Below, in pieces: positions 44,401 through 57,000 of a DNA stretch of 64,000 bases. Position 1 is the stretch's first letter. Each line of letters opens with the position of its first letter. The notes beneath the pieces were generated by a model that ran no database searches, was not told the DNA's origin, and was given only the letters and a program-made list of their open reading frames with translations. Where the stretch lies: positions 1-64,000 of the forward strand of contig QLIY01000513.1 of the NCBI GenBank assembly GCA_003260075.1, given 5' to 3'. This DNA comes from Phallusia mammillata. Taxonomy: Eukaryota > Chordata > Ascidiacea > Phlebobranchia > Ascidiidae. The translations under genes were made by a program, and so were the position numbers.

Positions 44401-47400
44401 TATTTATTTTTAATTTAACCAATCTTTAAAGCAAAGGCATAAGCTAGAAAAATCTAGCCTGTGGTGGGATTCGAACCCACGACAGAAACTTATCATAGCG
44501 CTCCCCCAACGGACATATTTCGATTCACATTTAGGTATTTCATTTGCCTGCATTAACGCTTCAGGGCTATTTACACGAAGTAACACTGTTTTCTGTGTCT
44601 GTTTAGGTAGAAGCTAACGAAAAAGACGACGCCTTAGATGGGCGTGAAAAGTGGGGTGGTCAAGTCGAATTCCTACTTTCTTGCATTGGTTATTGTGTCG
44701 GCCTGGGTAACGTTTGGAGATTTCCTTATTTGGCATACGAAAGCGGTGGTGGGGCGTTTCTCATTCCTTACGTCATAATGTTGATATTGTGCGGGATTCC
44801 GCTTTTTATGATGGAACTCTCGTTTGGACAGTTTGCCGGATTGGGCCCTGTCACCGCCTGGAGAGCCGTGCCGGCGTTCAAAGGTAAGCGTGACGTCATG
44901 ATTGATGACGTTTTAAACGATTTTTAAGTCGCAACTGCCATTATAATTTTCCAATAATTTTCAGAAAATGTTTTTTTTGTGACACCTAAGGTAGCTTGTG
45001 ACGTAGAAAGATGACGTCATCGGTTACGTGAACAATTCCATGTAGCACGAACGGTCAATAGATAACTACAAAAAACGCCATTTTGAAAAGTTTTTTGAAA
45101 TCAATCTTTTACGCAAATTTGTTGCTATTTGAATTTTAATGTGACATCGTTCAATGCACGAAGCTGGTTGGTAAACCATCTTTGAGCACATAATTGAATC
45201 AATGGTTCTCTAAAACGTCCGACGAAAATGGGTGATCAAAAATGAACATTGCAAATTTATTCAGAAACATGCCTCAAAGTGAACCAAACGGTCAATTTTG
45301 TTCAGTTCAATGTTTCCATTAGTAACAAAATTGTCACTCAAATTTGGAACTTTCAAATTATACATAATAAAGTACGAATTGAAAAGCACTAGCATATTTC
45401 TCGTCAGACAGAGACTCGATGTGACTCATCGGCGCTCTCTAGCGGTTACATTTAAAGCATATTTATTTCTTGCAAAATCTCGAAAATAGATGTGTAATAT
45501 TGAAACTTTAAAGGGCACAAAATAGAGAAAATGTTGTATGTGATGCAGAGTTGTGGGGGGGGGGGGTGTGACTCATCGGCGCTCTCTAGCGGTCACATTT
45601 AAAGCATATTTATTTCTTGCAAAATCTCGAAAATAGCTGTGCAACGTTGAAACTTTGGAACAAAAAGGGACAATGTTGTGTGTGATGCAGAGTTGTATGT
45701 TGGGTCGGGATTTTGGGCTCGTTTCGAGTTTGGGTTTTTGCAAAAAAACGGGCCTGATTTAGGCCTGACTTTAAACTCTGTGTCAGTATTTTTTTTCAAA
45801 TAAATTAAACTAGCTTAGTAGCAAGTTGCTGGACCTGACCTAAAGTCAAACGGCCCTAAAACGCCTTGTTCAACGCCATTGTCTAATATTGTTTATTTAA
45901 TTGTGCTTGGGGGGGGGGTTTTGGGCTTGGTTCGAGTTTGAGTTTTTGCAAAACAACGGGCCTGATTTAGGCCTGACTTTACACTCTGTGTCAGTATTTT
46001 CTTTTTTGAATGAATTTAAATAGTTAAGTAGCCAGTTGCTGGACCTGACCGAAAGTCAAACTGCCCTAAACGCCTTGTTTAACGCCATTGTCTAATATTG
46101 TTTATTTAATTGTGTTTGTTGTCTTGGTCTTTCCGGAGGCTTAAATGTATAGGTCTATAAATCAACCTTTCGGCTCTAAAACGATTTGGGTTAGGGCCGA
46201 GTCCGACCTCTAATTTCAGGCTCGTTTGCAACTCTGTTTTGAAGGCTTTATGTGAAAAGGCGCGCTTTTTGTGACAGGAGAGCAAGAGAGCATATTCGGC
46301 AAAAAAGACCTACTTCGAGTTACTGCAAAGTTGTTAGTTTAAGACATTTCCTCAAGACAGTTGCTCCTAAAATATAGTGTTTATTGGTTCAAATTTTGAG
46401 TAAAAAATACTTTTTGGCTATTACCTGCAAATATTTGAAAATCTTTACTATTGGGGGGGGGGTGTCTTTCCGGAGGTTTCAATATATAGAAGCTTTATGT
46501 GAAAAAGCGCGCTTTATGTGACAGGAGCTTACAAGAGAGCATATTCGGCAAAAAAGACCTACTTCGAGTTACTGCAAAGTTGTTAGTTTAAGACATTTCC
46601 TAAAGACAGTTGCTCCGAAAATATAGTGTTTAATGGTTCAAATTTTGAGTAACAAATACTTTTTGGCTATTACCTGCAAATATTTGAAAATCTTTACTAT
46701 TGTACGGCTACCAGCGATTAACTGCTTAATTTTGTCAATACTGGAATATAGCCCCTACTGGAACATCCCGTTTTCCCTTGTTTTACTGTTTAATACTGTT
46801 TTATTCCCTTTTTTTAATACTGTTTTTATTCAAAATTAAACATGTCATGCATTAGTTATTGAAATTGTGTGGCGCATATTTTGACCTCCTTTGACCCTTC
46901 GGTTCAGCCAGTTGCCCTTTATGTCATACTTTTAACACAGTAATACGCATGACTTTATTTTCTTGGCACAAAAGAAGAAAGGTCTATGTCACTTACTGAC
47001 CATCTTTTACCAGGGTCACTGATGGGTGAATGTAATTCCATTAAAATGTATTTAATTTAGGAATTGGATTTGGGATGATAACAGCATCTTTGCTGGTCTG
47101 CATCTACTATAATGTGATTATAGCGTGGGCTCTGTTCTACTTATTCGCCTCATTCCAAGCTGTTTTGCCGTGGACTTTATGTGATCAATGGTGGAATGTC
47201 GAATCACGATGTGTGGTGAGCAGTTCGTGATTTGGGGGGGGGGTTATAATGTGATTATAGCGTGGGCTCTGTTCTACTTATTCGCCTCTTTCCAAGCTGT
47301 TCTGCCGTGGACTTTATGTGACCAATGGTGGAATGTCGAATCACGATGTGTGGTGAGCAGTTCGTGATTTGTAACAGATTCATATGAATGCATCCTTATT

Positions 47401-48625
47401 TTTCACATGAATAAAGCATTTTTTTGCAAAAATCGATTATCTGGGCAAGTTCATTGCAATATTTTGAAATGACATGCTGCCTGAAATGACTAGTGATTAG
47501 TCGTGAGGCACTCACGAGATTGTGTATGATTTTCATGTAAATGGGGAAAAAGATTTATAGTTTTCATAATATCTGTACACTTAGTAAATAATTTGTTTTG
47601 TGACATGAAAAAAGAAGTTTAATTGTGAGACAATCACATGATTGGAATTCTCTTTGTGTTAGAGGTCCTATTTATCGTCTTGTTTATGTATTATTTTAAA
47701 TCCATGTAAATTTGTAAACAAAATAATGTAGCATGGAGCATTCATATGATAGTAAAATATATGAAATGTCGGTTTACTAACAGGAATACCATTGAAAAAA
47801 TAATTTCGTGAAAGATGGGCCAGTCGTCTTGACAACCATGATTCATGAGACATTCATATGATCGTATTTTCAACCGAACGTTTTCATATTCGCATAAGTA
47901 TTTTTTTTCAAAACCAGATTTCGTACAAATTGTTGTGAAAAATTACGATTCACAACATAATCCCGATTTTTTGAACACCATTTAAATTACTCTTTTTTTC
48001 TCTTTTTTTTCTACTCTTTTTTTCTCCACAGAACGACACCCTTTCCAACTCTACAACGCCTCTAGTGACAACCGCTATGTCAACGACAACTGCTGACGTC
48101 ACAGCTGGCACTACGTCGTCACCTAACGTCACAGCAAATGCGTCACGACTGGTTAGCACGTCAGAGGAATATTGGAAGTAAGTTATAGTTTTAAAATAAC
48201 ATTTATAAAACAGATAAAGTAAAATAATACTAAATACAAAAAAGGCATTCTTAATTTCCACTTTCCACCTTATTCAAATAGAATAGAAAAAAAAACTATT
48301 TTTGTTTTAAAATTAAAACAGAGTTGTAAGTCGGGCCGGGTTCGGGCTTAGGTTTCTTCATAAAACCGGGCTTGATTCGGGCCTGACTTTACACATTTTT
48401 TGAATAAATTCAATTAGCTAAGTATAGCCAGCTGCTGGACCTGACCTAATGTCAAACAGCCCTAAAGCGCCTTGTTTAAGACCAATTGTCTATTTTGGTT
48501 GTTGTCTTGGTATTTCCTGTGGCTTTAATGTACAGGCCAGTCAATCAAACTTTCGGGCTTAAACGGGCTTCTTAAAAACGTTTAAGGTTCGGGCCGGGTT
48601 TCGGCCTTGTACTTTCGGGCCGGGT

Positions 48626-48665
<40 letters not shown>

Positions 48666-51200
48666 CTTCAATTTCTGGCCCGTTTACAACTCTGGTCCAA
48701 CACTTTTTTAAAATTTCGAAATCGCAAGAAAAGAAAAATCAATTAATGCCATACCTTGCGGCAGGCCGACGTTCAGAGAATTTCCTATTGTTGGCGCAAA
48801 GAGCACTAACACCTGTTTCAAATCTCTAAAAATGCTGACGGTTCGGGCTATTTGGGTTGATGTGGGGCACTGTCCAATAAAACAAACTTAAAAACTTAGT
48901 TTAAATACTTCTAAAATTGTAAATACTTTATTTTTTAAGCCTAGCCCTTTTTTCGCGGGGTTCGAACCCAGGACTCTCCCGGGGACGAACCCCGATCAGG
49001 GGTTTTTATGTAAATGGGTCAGGCGCGACAGACCGTTAGGCCAAGTTCCTGCCCCACCTAGCCCTCTTTAGCTGATAAATAAATGATTAAGCTTTTTGNT
49101 CAGGCGCGCCAGACCGTTAGGCCAAGTTCCTGCCCCACCTAGCCCTCTTTAGCTGATAAATAAATGATTAAGCTTTTTGCGCTACGTATCGAAATTTAGC
49201 TAAATGTGGGTGTGCCGTGAGGTATGGTGTTGGCAGCTCTACCTACAAAGTGATGCCATTTTTTAAATAATTTAATACTAATCTTCGGTGGGATTCGAAC
49301 CCACGACTGGAGCCTATGAAAAATGTCAAATTCATAAAAATACACAAGTCAACCTTAAAAATCAAAATCTGCTAATTTCAAAAACTAGGTCAGTAACTAA
49401 ACGTTGCATGTTTTTAGATACCGAGTACTGCGAGTAGACAAGAGTAGCGGAGTCGGCGACCCGGGTGCTGTTTTATGGGACTTGGCATTGTGTTTGCTAC
49501 TGGCATGGATCATCGTATATTTGTGTCTTATCAAGGGAGTTAAGTCAACTGGCAAGGTAAGACCATATTAAAGCAATAGTGGTTATTATACATGTCTTAA
49601 ATATGGTTTGCTAACGAGTTTCGTGCAGTTAACCATAGTGCTTGTTACATGTACGACTTTGCACGATTAAAGCGGGTTTCCCAACAAATTTCGTGCTGTC
49701 AACCATAGCGCTTGTTACATGTACGAATTTGCACGCTTAAAGCGGGTTTCCTAACGAGCTTCGTGCAGTCAACCATAGAGCTTGTTACATGTACGACTTT
49801 GTACGCTTAAAGCGGGTTTCCCAACAAATTTCGTGCTGTCAACCAAAGCGTTTTTTCATGCACGAATTTGCACGCTTAAAGTGGGTTTCCTAACGAGCTT
49901 CGTGCAGTCAACCATAGCGCTTGTTACATGTACGACTTTGTACGCTTAAAGCGGGTTTCCCAACAAATTTTGTGCTGTCAACCATAGCGTTTTTTTCATG
50001 CACGAATTTGCACGCTTTAAGTGGGGGTTCTTAACGAGCTTTGTTCAGTTACCCACACCGCTTGTTTCATACAAGACTTTGCACTTAAAATCGGGTTTCC
50101 TAACGAGCTTTGTGCAGTCTATTATAGCGCTTGTTACATGCATGACTTTGCACGCTAAAAGTGGGTTTCCTTACAAGCTTCATCTAGTCAACCAAAGTGC
50201 TTGTTACATGCACGACTTCGCACGCCTAAAGCGCGTTTCTATCATACTTCGTGCAGTCAGTCATAAAATTTATCCTTAAAACTCGACTTTAAACAGTTTA
50301 AATTTTCAGTTTGCGAAAAAAATTGTAACCGACTTTTCCGCATATACACAAATTTGCACACTTGAAGCGGGTTTCCTAACAAGCCCTAAAATTAAACTAA
50401 ATCGCTTGTTTTATGAAAAAATATGACTAAAATATGCCATTTTTCACACATGTCAAAAATATTTCTTATTTTGTTTAAAACTGGTAACACCTTGTGTACT
50501 CTATAGCAAAAACGTTCAGGCATGCATTATACGTAATAAACCAAGGAAAAAAAACTTAACAAATTTGCTTTTTTGCAGGTCGTATACTTCACCGCTACGT
50601 TTCCTTACATAATCCTTATCATTTTGCTTATACGAGGCTGTACCTTAGATGGGGCTCTGGACGGCATTATTTTCTACGTGAAACCGGACTTTAACAGACT
50701 GACCGATTCAAACGTACGTAACAATCCCTTATGACGTGATTATGGTGACATTATCACCTATTTTGTGCCTTCTAGGTATGGAGCGCGGCAGCAACGCAGA
50801 TATTTTATTCGCTTGGTGTAGCCTTTGGAGGCCTGCTTACTTTTGCTTCGTATAATAAGTTTAACAACAATTTGTTCAGGTAAGCAAAATTTAAATGGTT
50901 TCATGTTTTCAAGAGTAAAAGCATCAATTAACGTTTTTTTCTTGTTATAAATCCTCGTAAATTGATTCTGGGAATTATTCCCTGTGCTTTTGCTATTCTT
51001 GCAACGATGACCAACTTTCATCATCATCATATATAATATATCACAAAGTTGGGAAATCTTTATTTCCAGGTTAAAATCATTTGACAATCTAATAAAAAAA
51101 AAACGAACAAATATATTTCGCTTAAAAGCAGGGGGGGGGGCATCATATATAACAGGGCTACTCAAACTTTCTTGCTCTGCGACCCCATTTTCAAACAGAA

Positions 51201-51244
<44 letters not shown>

Positions 51245-51943
51245 ATCACAAAGTTGGGAAATCTTTACTTCCAGGTTAAAATCATTTGACAATCTAATAA
51301 AAAAACAAATATATTTCGCTTAAAAAGCACTTTCAGTGCATTGTTAAAAAAAATAAGTCAAAGGGATCGTATTTGTGTGTTACATCTATTTGAAAGATGC
51401 TTTTTTAGCAAAATATATTTGTTTTTGTTAGATTGTCAATTGATTTTAATCTGGAAATAAACATTTTCAGCTTGTGATTTACGCTAGTTACAAATAAATA
51501 AACGTTGTATAATTTATTTGCTCGTTTTGATTATATTCGAATCCCACCCTCTTTCCCTAACACGGATGGTTAGACTTTAGGCCCCTTCGACTGGTCTCAC
51601 CACAATGCGCCAACCTCACTTTCTTGTGAGCCCCAGTCACATAACGCTATGTAATACGGTGTAGCTGCAGTGCGTTTTGTCATGATCCACCAATTGAGCT
51701 TTTACTGTTTTGCGCTCCAAAACATTTCAACGTTGAGCAGCTATATTTCAGTGCAATTGTGACGCTATGTTTTTTTTTCACCAAGCGACATAAACTCAAC
51801 TTAACTATTCATTATGACACTGACATTGCGCATTATGACACTGACAAGCGTTATACCGAATCAAGCCGGTCCCCCAAACATACTACGAAACTGACGTGTG
51901 CAGCATACAAGGCAGGCAACGGTGCTTGTGATTCAACTTTCGG

Positions 51944-51980
<37 letters not shown>

Positions 51981-54011
51981 TTCTAGTCTGCACTTTGTCA
52001 CATGGGAATGTTTGATTCGGTATGATGCTTTCAATGGGCCTGGCGAACTGTAATTTATGAATGAGTATGCCGTGATCGCTAGTCTGCATATAGACGTTTC
52101 TGGACTGATTCCAGTATGAATGTTTTTATCTTACCTGATTTTGGGGGGGGGGTCTGTGTTTTGTCAGATGGGAATGCTTGATTTAGTATTACGCCTACAT
52201 TAGGCCTGGCGTACTATGATTTACATACGAGTGTGCCGTGATCGCTGGTCTGTATGGACGCTTCAGGGCTGATCCCAGTTATGAATATATTCATCTTAGC
52301 TGATTTTTTGTGTTTAAGTTTTAGAGCACAAACTAGTTATGTTAGTCGTTTGTTCTAAAACCAACTTTTTTCATTTTCCACAGAGACACATTGATCGTCT
52401 CAATCGGCAACTGCACAACAAGTGTTTTTGCCGGTTTTGTGATCTTTTCTGTGATTGGTCACATGGCTAAGACTCTTGACCAACCAGTAAGCAGCGTTAT
52501 CGACCAGGGACCCGGGCTAGCGTTTGTTGCCTATCCACAGGCTGTAGCCCTTCTACCAATACCACAACTATGGTCCATTCTATTCTTCTTTATGTTGCTT
52601 ACTCTTGGTTTAGACAGCCAGGTAAGAAGGTTTCAAACTAAAGGCATAAGAATACCGGTTTTGCAGTTTATGTTTGATGAAAAAATTTCAAAAGTAAAAT
52701 TAGTTCAGTTTTCATGCAAATAATCTTATTTTGTTTTTTTAGCGTTCCTAGTTTTTCTATTGGTTTACAAAAAACGCATTTTTGCATGGGGGGGGGGGGA
52801 TTTTAAAATCTTTGTAAAATTAGTAAAGTTTTTATGCAAATAATCATATTTTGTTTATCCAGCGTTCCTAGTTTTTCTATTGGTTTACAAAAAACGCATT
52901 TTTGCATGGCAATTCGTTTTGGTATGATTTAGAAATTAAAGAGAGACTTGTCAGTTTTGTTTTACAAATCACTCAATTTTTTTCAGTAAAGAAACAGATT
53001 TGTAGTTTTAAATGTGGTGAACCAAAAACAATTATATAGTTAAAAGACCATTCAAACATGTTTTGAAAAATGTTTAATGCCGTTAAGTAAAACAAATTAT
53101 TTGTAGACTTTTTAGGCATTCAGATTTATGACTTTACCTTGGATTCCTAAGATAATAAAAAAGCGCTTTTCGAAGTTTTAAATCTGTTTGACACACGAAT
53201 AATGTCTAAAAACTGACGAATTTGGCAATAAGAAATTCCGTTTTATTCTATATATTTCAGACATATGCATACAGGTTAATTGTAACAAAGAGCTAGGTAA
53301 AATTTTCGTTGAAAACAATTTTTTATGGCATATTAAATCTCAAACTTGAAAAGTATTTCGGATAAATGCATTCTCTGGGTAATCCTAATAAAAAGTTTAG
53401 TACACTAGATTTATGGTTTACAAACACTTTTTTTTAGTTTGCAATGTTGGAGACGGTAGTAACCGGTTTGATAGACGAATTTCCAAAACATTTAAGAAAA
53501 CGAAAGTCTTACTTGACTCTTGCCATTGCAATATTTTGTTTTCTAGTCGGTTTAATTCTAGTCACTGAGGTAAGTCACTAATTAATTTTTTTTTTAATAC
53601 TGGCTCATAGTCATAGCAAGTCATTTTTGGATGTTTTTAAAATACCAAGTAAATTGATTCTTTTCGTAATTTTGTAAAAATCAAAATGCCCAAAAATTTG
53701 TGGAAAATTTATTTTTTGGTGAAGCCTGTTTACGAATATGCAGACAGTGCACACTGTTTCGACTTATAAGGTCATCGCTTTTTAGCCTTTTACTCCCAAG
53801 AAACTGGAGAGCCGTTGGATGGCTACACTAGCCAATATGGCCTCTCTCTTGTCACCAGCTGCACTGATGAGACCTTATAGGTCCAAACAGTGTGCACTGT
53901 CTGCAGCTTATGTATCATTTATTTGCTTAATCCATTTAGGTACTTTGCATGAATTTGTTTTGGGGAATTGGTAGTTTTTTCTATTTATCATCACAACTTC
54001 TTAAGGTGTAA

Positions 54012-54086
<75 letters not shown>

Positions 54087-57000
54087 AATAGAATTTTGTA
54101 GTTTCAAGATATTTTGTTATTTATTCCCATAGCTTAAAAATCTAAACAACATCATTTTATGAACAGCTTATGACTCCTATAGTGTACTGCAATGAAAATG
54201 TTAAAACTTGTTTATGTATGTGCCGTTAGATGGCTGCACTAGCCAATACAGCCTATGTCTTGTAACCAGCTGCACTGATGAGACCGTATATCTATATATA
54301 GATCGAAATATTGTACATTGTCTGCAACTCATTTATGTATCATTTGCAGATAAGGCAAAATATGTAAGAATAATATATATTACGGTATAACAGCTTCAAT
54401 GGGCCTGGCGTAGTATAATTTATATATTAGTATGTCGTACTTGCTGGTCTGCATGGACGTTTTAGGGCTGACCGCAGTAATGAATATGTGTTCATCTTAT
54501 CTGGTTTCAAAAACATCATGCTTTTTAATACAGGGCGGAATCTACTGGTTCAACTTGTACAACTATTACTCAGCATATTATGGAATACTTGCACTTGCAC
54601 TTATGATGTGCCTTGCTTTAAACTGGGGCTATGGTAAGTTTTCAAGTGTAATTTGTTTCTGCACAGCCTACTTGAGGGCTCGTTGACTTAAATTGATTGA
54701 CAAAAAACTCGTTTTAGGCTCATTCAGTTCATTAACTGTATATTTTATTTAATTAGCCTGCGTGTAGCTCAATTGGTAACTCAAGTCCCGGAAACGCTCC
54801 TGTCGTGGGTTCGAATCCCACCGCTGGTTAGATTTTTCTTGCCAACGCTTTGCCTAAGAATGCTTAAAAAACGGCTGATTCGGTATACGCCTTTAATAAG
54901 CCTAGCGTACTGAGCATTATAGTTCATGCTTATTGTTACCACAAAACAAATAAATGGATTACGGAATGAGAACCATAGTATGCCGGGTAAGTAACAGGAC
55001 GATCTTAATGTATCAATACAACATTGAAAAACACTGCTTAAACTGGAAATTTTAACAAAAATGGGGGGGGGGATCATCTGTGGTGCGGTGCAGCATACAA
55101 AATGCTTAATACCTGGCGGCTACCAGGGTAAATTCTTTGGTTATTAGGACAAATAAAGCAGATGGCACACCTACATAACCATATCTACCATATGTAAAAG
55201 TTTCATCCAAATCCACAACAGATTTAGTGCCAAAAGTGCATGGACAAAAGTGCAGAAAAAAAAACTAAGTAAAATTAGGATACATTCCTTCGTCGAATAA
55301 AGCATGTCGCTTTTTACGCTATTTAGGCCATTAGGTTCATCATCATAAAGTAACATCACCTGTAGTAAAATGCTGAGTAAACTGAAACTTCAGAAAAGAA
55401 AGCTTATCTGGGTAGTCATCACAGGCCACTAAACATCCAACAGAGCTCCAAACTTGTTGCAGACAGTCCAAGGAATGAGAACCATAGTATGCGGGGCAAT
55501 TAACAGGAAGATCTTAAATGTATTAATACAACATTGAAAAACACTGCTTAAACTGGAAATTTTAACAAAAATGGGGGGGGGGTGTAGTATGCCGGGTAAG
55601 TAACAGGAAGATCTTAAATGTATTAATACAACATTGACAAACACTGCTTAAACTGGAAATTTTAACAAAAATACAAGAAAAGGCATTGTTTTATCTAGAA
55701 ATTGAAATAGGTGTGCCATGATCGCTGGTCTGCATGAACGCCTCTAAGGTTGATTCCAGCTATAAATTTATGGGGGGGGGGGGGGGGGGGGGGGGGGGAT
55801 AATTTACTCAACAACTTAATGGTGCAATCGGCTAAGAACTAAAACAGTTATAGTATTAACAAAATATACCGTCTATAAAGTTATTAGTAGTTATCACAAT
55901 TCGAAAATCTAGGTTATTTTTGGCTCATTATGACGTAACAAAAGGTAGTAGTTGTTACAGAATGTTTTAAATCGCCCGGAATATCAAAAATTTATTCTGT
56001 GTGCCACGTTAACTGCAACTGAAAAGAAATGTTAAAATAAAAGCACTAGAAAATTATATTATATATTTTGTATCTAAAAATAGATTTTTTCTGTTTTTAG
56101 GATATTTTTTTACCACTCCATGGAGATTCAACAAAGACATTAAACTGATGTTAGGTTTCGAACCCAACTGGTACTTCAAGATAGCTTGGTCCTTCGTAAC
56201 CCCTGCAACCATACTGGTACATGGAAATCTTATTATTTTTTTGTTGAAGGGGTTTAATTAATGACAACATTACAGGGGGGGGGGGACTCTAATTTTGGGC
56301 ACACCATGAAATACTTCAGATGACAATAAACCAAGTTTTTTTAATAAGATTGATGAGTGCTTTATATGCTTCATAACATTTTTGGACCGACTAAACATAT
56401 ATTTTCACAACTGCATATTATAATCAGNGTGTAATGAATAATGCTAGTTTAAAAACATGTTTAAATAATCAAAATAGTAATATAGTTTCATATAGGAGTC
56501 ATAAGAGGGTATTTTGTGTAAAAAACATACTTTTGTACGGTTTAATGCATTAAAAAAGTAAAAAGAAAATCGTTTTAAAGTGTAAATAGTAAATTTAGTG
56601 TTCTTGCATTTTAAGATAGGCTACACGTTTTTTACTAATTAACATTTTTACGGTTAACATACTTCTAGTTTGAAACCTCTAAAAGATATGATTTGTTGCA
56701 TTTTGAGGAAATACCACAAAATTAATTACTTTAATGACATAATTTTACGGCATAATGCTAAAATCTACTTAGGAAACTTTTTAAAGCTTGCAAAAGGGCA
56801 TCAACACTTCAATCTAATTAGAAAACGTATTTTGGCATAGACACAGGGCAAGTAAAAAGCACTTTTTTAACATTTTTTATTATAATCTGGTTAGATAACT
56901 CTCTCAAACATGTGAAAAAGGTTTTGTTTTTCACTTAAAGGACAATTTAGATTATCACTGAAAATCACATAATTTAAGCTTTATGGTTGATTTTAGTTGG

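Larger units (their letters stand above)
53570..54533. other. SLC6 intron 9, carrying two hammerhead-like repeats and a 73-base poly-G tract
   Basis: Contains the element at about 53,738-53,925, the related copy at 54,225-54,335, and the gap tract 54,012-54,084 between them. The conserved part of the element starts near GCCGTTAGATGGCTACAC and runs through the ribozyme-like end. A SINE tail ('CAATGGGCCTGGCGTAGTA') lies at about 54,396-54,415. Confidence 0.6.

Noticed and set aside
49585-50270. CRISPR-like array
   Set aside because: The units are contiguous with no unique spacers, the genome is animal, and the period is a plain 70/140-bp minisatellite.
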